From assembly GCA_017134815.1 (NCBI GenBank), contig CP071032.1:2352001-2416000 (forward strand): a stretch of 64,000 bases of DNA, in the 5' to 3' direction. The notes beneath the pieces were generated by a model. That model made no database searches. It was not told where the DNA came from and worked only from the letters and a program-made list of their open reading frames with translations. The position numbers and the translations under genes were made by a program. Shown here one piece after another: positions 1 through 8,851 of this stretch. Source of the stretch: Lentisphaerota bacterium (GTDB lineage: Bacteria > Verrucomicrobiota > Lentisphaeria > Victivallales > Victivallaceae). Within the stretch, counting starts at the first letter, position 1; each line of letters begins with the position of its first letter.

Positions 1-1469
1 AAGACGGTACTGCAATGCAGCTTGACCTGCAGTTGAATAAAGATACCGAGTTTGAATTCGGAGATGCTGATAAACAGTACACAGTTGAAACTAATAATCC
101 GAAGATCCTGAATGTCAGCGTGGCGGACGGCAAGATGGTGCTGCGTGGACTGAAACCCGGCAGAGCAGCGCTGCGCATTAATAACGGTGCCCGTTTTATC
201 GGGGTGAAAGTGCTGACAGCTGAGGGGAACGTTCCCGGTCTGCCTGACGACTACATTTCTATTGGTTCTGTTTCAGAGGATTCGCCTGCTGATCTGGGCT
301 TCTGGGAAAAGTGGGGTGAAGGTTCTAAAGCCAAACGGGTTGACGTTCGCTATGTTTATCTTAATGGCGGCGCCGGCAAGAATAACTGGCGTACCTGGGG
401 CAATAAGGATGGAGACCGTTGCTCTAGGTTTATCCAGAACAGCCTGCGGCTGGGTATGGTTCCTTTCTTTGTATGGTACAATATTCCGGACGGGGGCGAA
501 AGCTATACTACTGACCTGGCCCATATTCAGAACCCTGAATATATGTTGAATTATTTTAAAGATCTGGTTTTCATGCTGAAAATGTGCAAGCAGTATGCCG
601 GCAATGAAATGGTTGGTTTTGTTCTGGAGCCGGATTTTATCGGCTATATGGCGCAGAACAGTGGAAAAACCCCTGAACAGATTGACGCGCAAACCGAAAT
701 GGCCTACGCCTCCGGTGCACTGGCAAAAGGGACTGACCCTGAATTTCCGGACAATTTGAATGGTCTGGTCAGGGCAATCAGCTACACATTCAAAAAATAT
801 CTGCCGAATTCGTATATTGGCTGGCAGTTCAATTTATGGGCGGATCCCGCTGCCAACGTGTTCACCATGATTGTTGATCGCGGAAAAACTGAAGAGTTTG
901 CCGGTAAAATAACAGATTATTATCTGGCAGCTGGAGTTAATGAGAATACCGACTTTGTCTCAATTGACAAATACGGCTACGATGCCGGAGGTGCCGGTAA
1001 TGGCTGGTTCTTTAACGCTGTCATGTGGATGAACTATCTGCGGTTCTGCGAGATAATGCACAATAAGACCGGCAAGGATGTTGTGCTGTGGCAGCTGCCG
1101 GTGGGGCATATCAACGGCTCAACTGCTGTATCGCCTTATACAGAACAGCGCTTTGCTGATCACAAAAACGTCGTCAAGGATTATGAGGACTCAGCGCCTG
1201 TATTCTTTCTTGGAGATACTTTTACCGCTCAAGGCAGCAAAATGGATGCGGCACACTTCATGCAGAGCGATTCAGACACTCATGTGACTGTCAGCGGCAG
1301 CAATATTACCTGGGGATCTCACATGGATAAAGCCAAAGCCGCAGGAATAAAAACCATTCTCTTTGGTGCCGGAGTCGGAGCCAGCACTGACGGTGTCGGT
1401 TCACCACCTACTGATCATTACTGGTGGATTACCAAAGTACAGGATTATTATAAATCAATCGGAAAATAA
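1..1469 (+). CDS. Secreted glycosidase-like protein with Ig-like (BIG2-type) domain, 5' end outside window
   Basis: The frame is open to the left edge, and the first ATG (position 15) has no ribosome binding site, so the gene very probably starts upstream of the window. The first 75 or so residues seen look like a bacterial Ig-like (BIG2) beta domain, with short strands and a motif resembling LKPGRAALRI. The remaining 400 residues are rich in Trp, Tyr and Asn (for example FVWYNIP near residue 153, VGFVLEPDFIGYM near 201, WQFNLWADP near 275). They read like a TIM-barrel glycoside hydrolase, with E206 in the FVLEPDF stretch as a candidate catalytic acid. I cannot assign a GH family. A clear terminator follows the stop. 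Confidence 0.6.
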   Translation, partial: DGTAMQLDLQLNKDTEFEFGDADKQYTVETNNPKILNVSVADGKMVLRGLKPGRAALRINNGARFIGVKVLTAEGNVPGLPDDYISIGSVSEDSPADLGFWEKWGEGSKAKRVDVRYVYLNGGAGKNNWRTWGNKDGDRCSRFIQNSLRLGMVPFFVWYNIPDGGESYTTDLAHIQNPEYMLNYFKDLVFMLKMCKQYAGNEMVGFVLEPDFIGYMAQNSGKTPEQIDAQTEMAYASGALAKGTDPEFPDNLNGLVRAISYTFKKYLPNSYIGWQFNLWADPAANVFTMIVDRGKTEEFAGKITDYYLAAGVNENTDFVSIDKYGYDAGGAGNGWFFNAVMWMNYLRFCEIMHNKTGKDVVLWQLPVGHINGSTAVSPYTEQRFADHKNVVKDYEDSAPVFFLGDTFTAQGSKMDAAHFMQSDSDTHVTVSGSNITWGSHMDKAKAAGIKTILFGAGVGASTDGVGSPPTDHYWWITKVQDYYKSIGK

Positions 1470-1512
1470 CTCTGCTCTACTCCATAAACGCAATACAACC
1501 TTAGACAGAGCT

Positions 1513-1547
1513 AACAGCGGCAGTTCTCTTGACTGCCGCTGTTTTTT
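1513..1547 (+). terminator. Rho-independent terminator after the glycosidase-like gene
   Basis: A perfect 12-bp stem (AACAGCGGCAGT pairing with ACTGCCGCTGTT) with a 7-nt loop is followed by a run of T. It lies 40 nt after the stop codon at 1469 and separates this gene from the convergent nadA. Confidence 0.9.
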
Positions 1548-1583
1548 GAAAAGGTTGAGCAATAGCCGGAATACATAGCTAGA

Positions 1584-2516
1584 CTATTTTTGCAGCCTGG
1601 CGGTTTCTTCAAGCATGCGAATTATAGGTTGTCTGGCCTTTGCTGCAATTTTTTCAGGCACAACTACTTTTGTTTTCATGTTCTCCAGCGATGCAAGAAT
1701 ATCCTTGAGCCTTATTACTTTCATTGCCGGGCAAACGGCCTGTTCAGATGCCGCTATGAATTTTTTGTCGGGGTTTTCCTGCTGCAGGCGATGCATGATG
1801 CCGATTTCAGTGGCAATTATAAATTCTTGACAATTACTTTCACGGGCGTGCTTCAATATGCCGCCGGTGCTCAGAGCATAATCAGCCAGAGCAATAGACT
1901 CTTTTGGAGATTCTGGGTGCATTAGTACCTGAGCGTTGGGATATTCTGTTCTGCGACGCCTGATTTGAGCAGCAGTAATTCTGACGTGTACTGGGCAGAA
2001 GCCCTCCCAGAGAATCATTTTGCGTCCGGTTTGTTCCATGCAATAGCGGCCGAGGTTCATGTCAGGTACAAAAATAATTTCCTTGTCTTCAGGCAATGAC
2101 TTGATCATGGCTATTGCATTTGAGCTGGTTACACAAATGTCTGATTCCGCTTTGACTTCGGCAGTGCTGTTGACGTAACAGGCAACTATCGCTCCCGGGT
2201 GCTGGGCTTTAAGCTGGCGCAAGCCTTCTGCGTCAGCCATGTCCGCCATATCGCAGCCGGCTTCAGCGACAGGGAGCAGAACTGTTTTGTCGGGTGAAAG
2301 CAGGTTGGCAGTTTCCGCCATAAATTTAACGCCGCAGAATACGATTACATCGGCCTTGGTCTTTGCGGCTTTCTGGCTTAACTCCAGTGAGTCTCCGGCA
2401 AAATCCGCAATATCCTGAACTTCGCCCAGTTCATAATTATGTGCCAGGATAACTGCATTGCGTTCAGCTCGCAACTTATTAATCCGGGCTATGATTTCCT
2501 GATCAGTCTGGAACAT
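1584..2516 (-). CDS. nadA: Quinolinate synthase (NadA)
   Basis: NadA condenses iminoaspartate with dihydroxyacetone phosphate to make quinolinate in de novo NAD synthesis. The 310-residue protein has the family's Cys ligands for a 4Fe-4S cluster at C88 (GCDMADM), C174 (GFCPVH) and C262 (VCPAMK). Their spacing of 86 and 88 residues matches characterised NadA enzymes. Substrate-binding motifs AHNYE (residues 25-29) and HPESP (200-204) are present. The ATG start has a GAGG site about 6 nt upstream. The partner nadC is in the same window at 26,456, but nadB is not seen. Confidence 0.96.
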   Translation of the reverse strand: MFQTDQEIIARINKLRAERNAVILAHNYELGEVQDIADFAGDSLELSQKAAKTKADVIVFCGVKFMAETANLLSPDKTVLLPVAEAGCDMADMADAEGLRQLKAQHPGAIVACYVNSTAEVKAESDICVTSSNAIAMIKSLPEDKEIIFVPDMNLGRYCMEQTGRKMILWEGFCPVHVRITAAQIRRRRTEYPNAQVLMHPESPKESIALADYALSTGGILKHARESNCQEFIIATEIGIMHRLQQENPDKKFIAASEQAVCPAMKVIRLKDILASLENMKTKVVVPEKIAAKARQPIIRMLEETARLQK

Positions 2517-2702
2517 TTTTTAACCTCAGAATATTCCTTGATTTTTATCTAATTATCGTTAATACTCCTGCAGGAGCTTCGAATACAATACCTCAAAATA
2601 TGTACAGCGCAAATAGCGCATATCGCAAATTAGAGCAATATTGAAGTTTGTCTGGCACAGTTCTTTGCATCAGAAGCCCCGCAGACATTGCAGTCATGAA
2701 AG

Positions 2703-3995
2703 TCAACTGCAGTCGCGGTTAAAAAGTTTTTCTTCAGTGCTCCATAATCCGGCTGAAGGGGTGCTTATGAAGTAAATTTCTTCTCCGTCAGGCAGGGTGT
2801 TGAAGCCGGTTTTCAGTTTTGCCGGGTCATATCTTTTGATTGTTTCCTTGTAGTCTGCATAGTTAAAATTTACCCCTTCAACTTCTTCTCTGGTAAGGTG
2901 CCCGGGCGCATAAGTGATTTTGAAGCGTCCTTCTGATGAGCTATGAATCAAATGGGCAGTGCCATGTGTCAGATCCTGCAGTATTGGCTCTTTCCTCCAG
3001 AGTTCCATAACTTTTTCAGTACCGACATAGCCGTACTTCCTGATCAATTTATCAACTTCCGGCTGCTCACCAAAACGTTTGAGTCCGGGAGCTATAATCA
3101 ACAGCTCACCTTCATCCGCCATAGCCATTCTGGTCCGGTAGACAGCCTTGTTTGCTACCCAGGCGCTGTGAAATTCATCGCCCTGCATTACCGCGACAAC
3201 TTTCTTAAGCGGTGGTACGACTGTGACGTTCTGTTTAAGTGAGGCCTGTGCTGCCTGCAGGTAAGTATCCAGATCGTCACCGACATAAAAGCCGGTATGC
3301 TCTAGTTTGCCGTGGTCATCATAGGCCATTACCAGTTGTATGTACATGTCGGGCAGGTTCCCCAGGAAATCTTTTTCTGCTTTATTATAACACGCACGCA
3401 ATGGAGTTATCAGCTGACCGAGATTATTTTCAATGCCACAACAGGCTGCCATCATGTGTGAGGCACAGATCATATCTTTGCCGCCAAGTCCGATGAAATA
3501 GTTTTTATTGTGGTTGGCAAACCCCAGAACTTCGTGCGGCACAACATGTCCGATATTAATGATGAGATCCCACTTTTGTTCAAGCAGCATTTTATTTAAT
3601 GAAACCGGAATTGCCCAGTCAGCTTTGCCTCTTGATATTTCCTTTACGAACCCGGCTGGTACCTCTCCAATAACTTTCGAGCCGTCACGCCAGTCATGTG
3701 CGTGGATTTTTTCTTCCGGTACGGAACCAAACATCCATTGGTTCTCTTCAGGTGTATGAGGCACGTGCTGTCCCAAGGTGGGAATCAGGTGGACATCTGC
3801 AAACTCAGAAAAGAAATGATAAAGATTCTCGGTTATCCAGCCGGCGCCGCAATGGGCACGGGTAATATCCGGCGGCAGCAGCAGAACTTTTTCAGGACGT
3901 GCGCATATTCTATTCATTCCCTCTGCGGCGGCTTTTCGACTCAACTCAAGAATTTTTTTGCGGTTTAGTCCGCATTCTTCATAAAACCAGGACAT
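2703..3995 (-). CDS. larA: LarA-family nickel-pincer racemase/epimerase (DUF2088)
   Basis: Members of this family use a nickel-pincer nucleotide to racemise or epimerise alpha-hydroxy acids such as lactate; the substrate here is unknown. Counting from the ATG at 3995, the motif D43-I-T-R46 matches the family's DxTR. H100, H154, K164 and H180 reproduce the spacing of the L. plantarum LarA residues H174, K184 (pincer anchor) and H200, which supports a functional enzyme. The frame extends upstream to 4052, but the ATG at 3995 has GGAAA 6 nt upstream and starts at the conserved region. No larB, larC or larE is seen nearby. A nickel/cobalt transporter component is encoded at 22,150. Confidence 0.85.
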   Translation of the reverse strand: MSWFYEECGLNRKKILELSRKAAAEGMNRICARPEKVLLLPPDITRAHCGAGWITENLYHFFSEFADVHLIPTLGQHVPHTPEENQWMFGSVPEEKIHAHDWRDGSKVIGEVPAGFVKEISRGKADWAIPVSLNKMLLEQKWDLIINIGHVVPHEVLGFANHNKNYFIGLGGKDMICASHMMAACCGIENNLGQLITPLRACYNKAEKDFLGNLPDMYIQLVMAYDDHGKLEHTGFYVGDDLDTYLQAAQASLKQNVTVVPPLKKVVAVMQGDEFHSAWVANKAVYRTRMAMADEGELLIIAPGLKRFGEQPEVDKLIRKYGYVGTEKVMELWRKEPILQDLTHGTAHLIHSSSEGRFKITYAPGHLTREEVEGVNFNYADYKETIKRYDPAKLKTGFNTLPDGEEIYFISTPSAGLWSTEEKLFNRDCS

Positions 3996-4056
3996 GATGT
4001 TTCCATTTGTGCAAAAAATTGACAATTTAAAAAGTTGTACAAAAAATAGCATTAAG

Positions 4057-4079
4057 CTTTGTTAAGTCAATTAACAAAG
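4057..4079. promoter_or_regulatory. Operator-like perfect palindrome between larA and glycosyltransferase genes
   Basis: CTTTGTTAA and TTAACAAAG form a perfect 9-bp inverted repeat around a 5-nt spacer. It lies in the 174-bp gap between the divergent larA and glycosyltransferase genes. It is not followed by a T tract in a position that would end either gene, so a protein-binding site is more likely than a terminator. The regulator is unknown. Confidence 0.4.
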
Positions 4080-4097
4080 AAAATATTTTGAAAATAT

Positions 4098-4126
4098 TTG
4101 CTTTTAGTAAGATTTGTGGCTAGTAT
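4098..4126 (+). promoter_or_regulatory. Possible promoter of the glycosyltransferase pair
   Basis: TTGCTT and TAGTAT are separated by exactly 17 nt, just downstream of the 4057-4079 palindrome and 44 nt before the ATG at 4170. The -10 match is only fair. Confidence 0.35.
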
Positions 4127-4169
4127 GATATACACTGTCCTACGAGAAAAAGTACTTCATGGAGGTAAA

Positions 4170-5909
4170 ATGAGCATTGTCGCCAACACCTTACAACAGT
4201 ATGCCGATAAAGTCAGGAACTGGCAGGATATATCAGGGATTCTCGAGAAAATTGTTGCAGATCCGCCTCCTTCGGAGCCGGTTGCAAAGGCAAGATTCAA
4301 TGAACAGATAGAATATGGGGCGGCATTTATAACGTACGATTTTGGAATTGACGGAGTATCTATAGAAATCTTCAAATATGCCGAATGTCTGGAAAGGATT
4401 TTCCCGGGTATTCCTCTCCATTTTATTGGTGGCGACTTTCACGAAAAGGCTGATGTTATTCTCAAGGACTACTGGAAGAGGTTCCGCATTGACGGTTTCA
4501 ATGGCTGGGACAAATGGTATGGCGGAAAGTTATTTGCAAAGCTTTTCTATGAAGATATGCCCGAAAACAGCCCGGAATCCGCTGCTGCCGCCCGGGAAAT
4601 ATGGCATGAGGCCTGTGATTTTGCCGTAAAGCTGGGCAGTTATCTTGAAGTGCACAGTATTAATCTGGCCATTCCGGTAAATATTCCGACCAATCCGGGT
4701 AACTTTGCTGCGATGCTGGCGATTATTATGGCGACGGAAATACTTGGAACTTACGTTATAAGTTCAAATCACGACTTTTACTGGGAGGGGGGAAAACCGG
4801 CAGCTGAGCATACTCCTGAAGAGCAGCCCGGCCCGCGGGACCATTTTTTCAGAAATATGGACAACAAGGCTTTCTTCAAACTTTTTACACATATGTACCC
4901 ATGGAACGGCAGGCGCTGGATCCAAGTCAACATCAATACTCCGCAAAGTGAGGCCTTAATTGCAAAATTCGGCTTTGCCCCCGATAAAGTTTTCGAGCTG
5001 GGCACTTCAATCAGTGATAAGTTTTTTATCCATTCTGACAGGGACTTTGTCCGCTCAGTCAGAAAAAGAATGAATTACATTGTATCAGATGGAAAGCCTG
5101 AAATTACTACAGTTGACATTCGCAGACACATCGGTAACCTTAATACCTGGATGCGGCACGAAATACCGGTGGGGCTTGGCAACCGGGATGGAATAAAGCT
5201 TGACCTGGCTGCGGATAAAATTATTTACTGCTTGCAGCCGACCAGGGTCATATACCGCAAACATATAGATCGTGACCTTGCGCTGCTTGAGGCCCTGTTG
5301 AAATATAAACCATTTGCCGACAAGTTTAATTCAGACCCTGAATGCAAACTGGTCCTGCATATAACCGGGCCAACCCCTGTTGAGCATCAAAGTGACCTGG
5401 AAGATGTCCTGAAAGCTTATCAGAATTTGTGTGACGCATTTCCTGAGGATATTGCCGACCGGGTTTTTCTTATTTTTTCTGTCGGCAACGAAAATCACCA
5501 TTGCTTCGAAGAATTGAAACTTAAACCATTATGTATTGAAGCTATTTATCAGCTGGCCGATGTGATTCTGTTTCCCAGTGAAACCGAAGGGCGTGGTCTG
5601 CCTATTATCGAATCAAGTGCTGGCGGCATACCAATAGTTTGTCGCCGATATTATCCGGAGGAGGTTTTTGCAGAGGTTATCGGCGAAAATCTTCCAAAGA
5701 CCGAACGGATTAAGTACTTATTGTTTCCAGAAGGCGAGTTTGATGTTGAATTCCTGAAAAATGTGACAGATATATTGATGCATCCAGAGCACTATCGGCA
5801 ATGGAAAGAGCATAACCGTGAAGCAGTAAAGCACCGTTACAGTATGAAAATGATTGTCAGAAAATTTAATGAGTTTTTTAAAGCTCTTCGCCAGGCACAG
5901 GAGGTATAA
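4170..5909 (+). CDS. GT-B glycosyltransferase (GT4-like C-terminal domain)
   Basis: The 579-residue cytosolic protein has no signal peptide. Its last 200 residues resemble a retaining GT4 donor-binding domain: a strand leading to LHITGP, then ADVILFPSETEGRGLPIIESSAGGIP, where the E-x7-E pattern (ETEGRGLPIIE) is the family signature. The N-terminal 370 residues are not recognised but include a GT-B-like acceptor-domain pattern. The start is the ATG at 4170 with GGAGG 5 nt upstream; the frame extends to 4098 without a good site. It ends 1 nt before the next glycosyltransferase, so the two are co-transcribed and probably act in one surface-glycan pathway. Donor and acceptor are unknown. Confidence 0.75.
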   Translation: MSIVANTLQQYADKVRNWQDISGILEKIVADPPPSEPVAKARFNEQIEYGAAFITYDFGIDGVSIEIFKYAECLERIFPGIPLHFIGGDFHEKADVILKDYWKRFRIDGFNGWDKWYGGKLFAKLFYEDMPENSPESAAAAREIWHEACDFAVKLGSYLEVHSINLAIPVNIPTNPGNFAAMLAIIMATEILGTYVISSNHDFYWEGGKPAAEHTPEEQPGPRDHFFRNMDNKAFFKLFTHMYPWNGRRWIQVNINTPQSEALIAKFGFAPDKVFELGTSISDKFFIHSDRDFVRSVRKRMNYIVSDGKPEITTVDIRRHIGNLNTWMRHEIPVGLGNRDGIKLDLAADKIIYCLQPTRVIYRKHIDRDLALLEALLKYKPFADKFNSDPECKLVLHITGPTPVEHQSDLEDVLKAYQNLCDAFPEDIADRVFLIFSVGNENHHCFEELKLKPLCIEAIYQLADVILFPSETEGRGLPIIESSAGGIPIVCRRYYPEEVFAEVIGENLPKTERIKYLLFPEGEFDVEFLKNVTDILMHPEHYRQWKEHNREAVKHRYSMKMIVRKFNEFFKALRQAQEV

Positions 5910-5910
5910 G

Positions 5911-7032
5911 ATGCATATTGGCTTTATCGAAGATACTCCGCTCAGGGGAGGTACACAGATCTGGGTTACCGAAGCGGTTAAGGATTTCATCAATAAAAAG
6001 CATAAAGTATCAGTAATCGCGCCGGATAAAACCTTTGTTGCTGATACTTGTCGCGACCTTGGAGCCAGAGTCGCCACCTACGATTATGATGATATTGTCA
6101 GTAACCCGGAAAAGTACAAGCAGAGCTGGATTGATGGACTTGACGGTTGTGATGTTGCCGTTACTACTGTTCATCCGCCCCGGAACGGCTTTCACTGTTC
6201 GTTATTTGGTGCTGAATGCATCAAGGCAGGCGGGCTTAAAACAATTCTAGTCCCCAAAACCGGATCAATAGTACCCTGGTACAAACGCGAATATTATATG
6301 CCTGACCCTGATGTGGAGACCAATGTCGTCTGCATAACCAGTTTTACCCGCGATTACCTGCTGGACGTTTATAAAATTCCTGGCAGCAAAGTTGACTTGA
6401 TTTATCAGGGAACTGAGATTGACCGCTTTACCTCAACGCGGGAGACTAAAGCAGAGGCCCTGCGGCGGTATCCCCTGCCTGATGCTGCAGGGCCGGTTCT
6501 GGGATCAGTTGGAGCCATGGAGCCGCGTAAAGGTCAGGTTATTTTGCTGCAGGCGATTAAACGAATTCTTGACGCCGGCAGACTGCCGGATATCCATGTT
6601 ATGTTCGTTGGAGAAGGTCCTGATGAACCTATGCTGCAGGCAGTAACTAAGGCCTACGGACTTGAAAAGCACGTTTCATTTTTTCCTTTTACTAATGAAC
6701 CCAACTACGTTTTCGAACGCATCGACATACTGGCGTTTCCAAGCCTGTACAAAGAGGGGCTTCCCAATGTTCTGCTTGAGGCGATGAGCATGAAGGTTCC
6801 GGTTATTTCTACCAGAATGGCAGGTATTCCGGAAGTTGTTTTTGATGATGAAACCGGTTTTCTGACTGATCCAGGAAATGTTGAACAGTTTTCAGATGCA
6901 ATTGAAAAAGTCTGGAAAAACCCTGAAACCTGTGCGGAAATGGGCTGCAATGCCCGCAAATTGATGGAAGACCGTATGGACAAGAAAAACCAGTTCAACG
7001 CATTTCTCAAATTCTTCGCTCAAATAACCTGA
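5911..7032 (+). CDS. GT4-family glycosyltransferase
   Basis: A 373-residue GT-B enzyme. The N-terminus reads MHIGFIEDTPLRGGTQIWV, with the glycine-rich acceptor-domain loop. The C-terminal half has GSVGAMEPRKGQ (the start of the donor domain), MFVGEGPDEPML, and then ILAFPSLYKEGLPNVLLEAM with the E-x7-E motif. The ATG at 5911 has GGAGG 7 nt upstream and begins 1 nt after the stop of the preceding glycosyltransferase. Together they form a two-gene operon closed by a hairpin at 7088. The sugar donor cannot be predicted. Confidence 0.85.
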   Translation: MHIGFIEDTPLRGGTQIWVTEAVKDFINKKHKVSVIAPDKTFVADTCRDLGARVATYDYDDIVSNPEKYKQSWIDGLDGCDVAVTTVHPPRNGFHCSLFGAECIKAGGLKTILVPKTGSIVPWYKREYYMPDPDVETNVVCITSFTRDYLLDVYKIPGSKVDLIYQGTEIDRFTSTRETKAEALRRYPLPDAAGPVLGSVGAMEPRKGQVILLQAIKRILDAGRLPDIHVMFVGEGPDEPMLQAVTKAYGLEKHVSFFPFTNEPNYVFERIDILAFPSLYKEGLPNVLLEAMSMKVPVISTRMAGIPEVVFDDETGFLTDPGNVEQFSDAIEKVWKNPETCAEMGCNARKLMEDRMDKKNQFNAFLKFFAQIT

Positions 7033-7087
7033 TCAAGAAAATCTTGGCAGATCAGGGTGCTGAATCCAACAGGAATAACACGTGTCC

Positions 7088-7128
7088 ATGCCCGGCTGGA
7101 TGTTTTATCAGCCGGGTATAGAATTTTG
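7088..7128 (+). terminator. Terminator-like hairpin after the glycosyltransferase pair
   Basis: ATGCCCGGCTG pairs with CAGCCGGGTAT (11 bp including one G-U) around a 10-nt loop. Only a weak T-rich stretch follows. The surrounding 7033-7196 gap has no other feature seen. Confidence 0.6.
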
Positions 7129-7196
7129 AAATGAATTTTGTCTCTATAAAATGTTTTATAATTAACACCATATACTTTGTCATTCTGGCTGAATAT

Positions 7197-7832
7197 TCAA
7201 TTTTGAGAATTTATTATATCCAGTAAAAATGGACAAAGACCGGCAAAATATTTGTAAAAGCTTGATTCGGGATGGAAGCCTGAAATATATTCAAAATGAG
7301 TTGATGTAATAATGCTATCAAGCCGCAAATCTAAGTATTTATTGTCGCTATTATCAGCTACAGGTATCATAACAACAGTTGCCTGAGGATTACTATCCTG
7401 GATTTTTTTCACCATTTCATAAAAATAATTCAAAACAGCAGAAGTGTTTAATGAACATTGTGCAGGACGCCTGGAAGGATCCAGTACTTTCTGCTGCTCA
7501 CACAGTTCTAAACCAGTTTCATAAGCGACGAATATAAAAACAATATCTTGCCCTTTTACGACTGGATAGCTATTTGAATTGTTAACAGAATGCCCATTTG
7601 CTGAAGGCATTAAATATTTGTATTTTACAAAAGTTGCTTTTGCTGAATGTCCAGTAATTCTGCTGTAAGATTTGTTGAAAGCATCTGCGACAATATTCAA
7701 ATTTAACGTAAAATCAGAACCGGAATTATCATAATAGACAACGTTAGCGTCTTTTGGTTGTAATGCACCAAAAACATTAGTGCCCAAAGCAAACGATGCA
7801 ACCGAAAATAACATAAACAGAATTTTTTTCAT
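7197..7832 (-). CDS. Exported protein of unknown function, distantly SGNH-like
   Basis: The 211-residue protein starts with a clear signal peptide (MKKILFMLFSVASFALG, cleavage after an Ala near residue 23). The mature part is unrecognised. Its middle reads like the strand-helix-strand of an SGNH hydrolase (DIVFIFVAY, later NPQATVVMIPV), and GFHPESSFYKYFA near the end resembles the block that carries the catalytic His, but the paired Asp is missing. Treat the resemblance as weak. It is isolated, AT-rich and followed upstream by a 1-kb gap, like its island neighbours. Confidence 0.6.
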   Translation of the reverse strand: MKKILFMLFSVASFALGTNVFGALQPKDANVVYYDNSGSDFTLNLNIVADAFNKSYSRITGHSAKATFVKYKYLMPSANGHSVNNSNSYPVVKGQDIVFIFVAYETGLELCEQQKVLDPSRRPAQCSLNTSAVLNYFYEMVKKIQDSNPQATVVMIPVADNSDNKYLDLRLDSIITSTHFEYISGFHPESSFYKYFAGLCPFLLDIINSQN

Positions 7833-8851
7833 GGATTTCTCAACTTTAGTTTTATCTTTTTCACCTATTCAAGAGGTATTAAATTTCACTAAAAGCGTTA
7901 GAAATAATTTTTGATTAACACATCAAAGTTTGATATTCAGCTGCACACTATTAAACCTGCTTCCCGGGGACAAGGAATAACGTGTAGTCAGTTTCGGTTC
8001 GAATTTGTAGAGATATAGATATTTTTTTACTTAAAATGTTTTTTATTTTTTATAAGAATTTAAAAATTAAATAGTTAGGTTGATCTAAATGGAGGTTTGT
8101 ATTAGTTTGCCAACCGGTATTAATTGAATTATACAGCTGCATGCAAGTATTTTTTATAAAGTAATGGTTACAGCTTATATCAATATTCAAAAACATAGTC
8201 TACTCTTGATCCATATAAAACTAAAGCATAATTTAAGTATTAGGCTCTTAAGGGTGCCGCCTTTTGCTTCAGGGTGTATTTAAAAATTATAAAACTTGAG
8301 AAATTGATAAATTCTGTGACCATGAAGTGTGCCTGAAGAATAAGCTTGAACCTGTCAAAATTTTCGATACAAACTCTTTGTTCAGCATATTTTGAACTGA
8401 TAAGTTTATTAACTACCATAACTATTCCATAAAATCACTGATAATAGTTACACTCTTAAATGTATAATAAGTAGACCAATATATTTAAATTTCAGTTATT
8501 TTTGCAGCTGAATAATGTTTGATACAGTTATAATTCCAGCCATGATTTCGAAAAGATGCATTGGTATAATGTTAGAATTTTATTAAAGATAGAACAAGCT
8601 TTAACTCTTTGTTGTTATAGTTTTATAAATTAGTTTGCAGAAGAGAAGGTATTTTTATTCCGCTTTTGACTGCCTGTTAAAGCTGAAAACAGTAAGTCTG
8701 TGTTTTTAACTTGTAATATACTGGTCCATTTGGGGCTATTAGACAAAAATAAATGTCTTGGTATACAATTTTCATGAGTCATTTTTGCAGAATAAAATTG
8801 CAGTGTCTAAATGCAAGTATAGTATTTTAATTTTAACAGGGGTAGATACGA
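7833..8851. other. AT-rich 1-kb gap without a recognised gene
   Basis: No ORF with a credible start or family was found on either strand. The stretch is strongly AT-rich. The part at 8221-8360 resembles the gap at 13511-13640 (18-nt segment at 8234-8251 matches with two differences, then shorter matching blocks in the same order). The last 15 nt carry the ribosome binding site of the GH32 gene. Confidence 0.6.
8221..8360. repeat. Diverged intergenic repeat, copy A
   Basis: Matching blocks shared in order with 13511-13640 include TAAGTATTAGGCTCTTAA (TAAGCATTAGACTCTTAA in copy B), ATTGATAAA versus TTTGATAAC, CCTGAAG, and TGAACCTG. CTTCAGG (8268) can pair with CCTGAAG (8332) within this copy. 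The long terminal inverted repeat of copy B is not kept here. Confidence 0.35.

Noticed and set aside
1590-1925. Plus-strand ORF opposite nadA
   Set aside because: It is antisense to conserved nadA codons and has no ribosome binding site.
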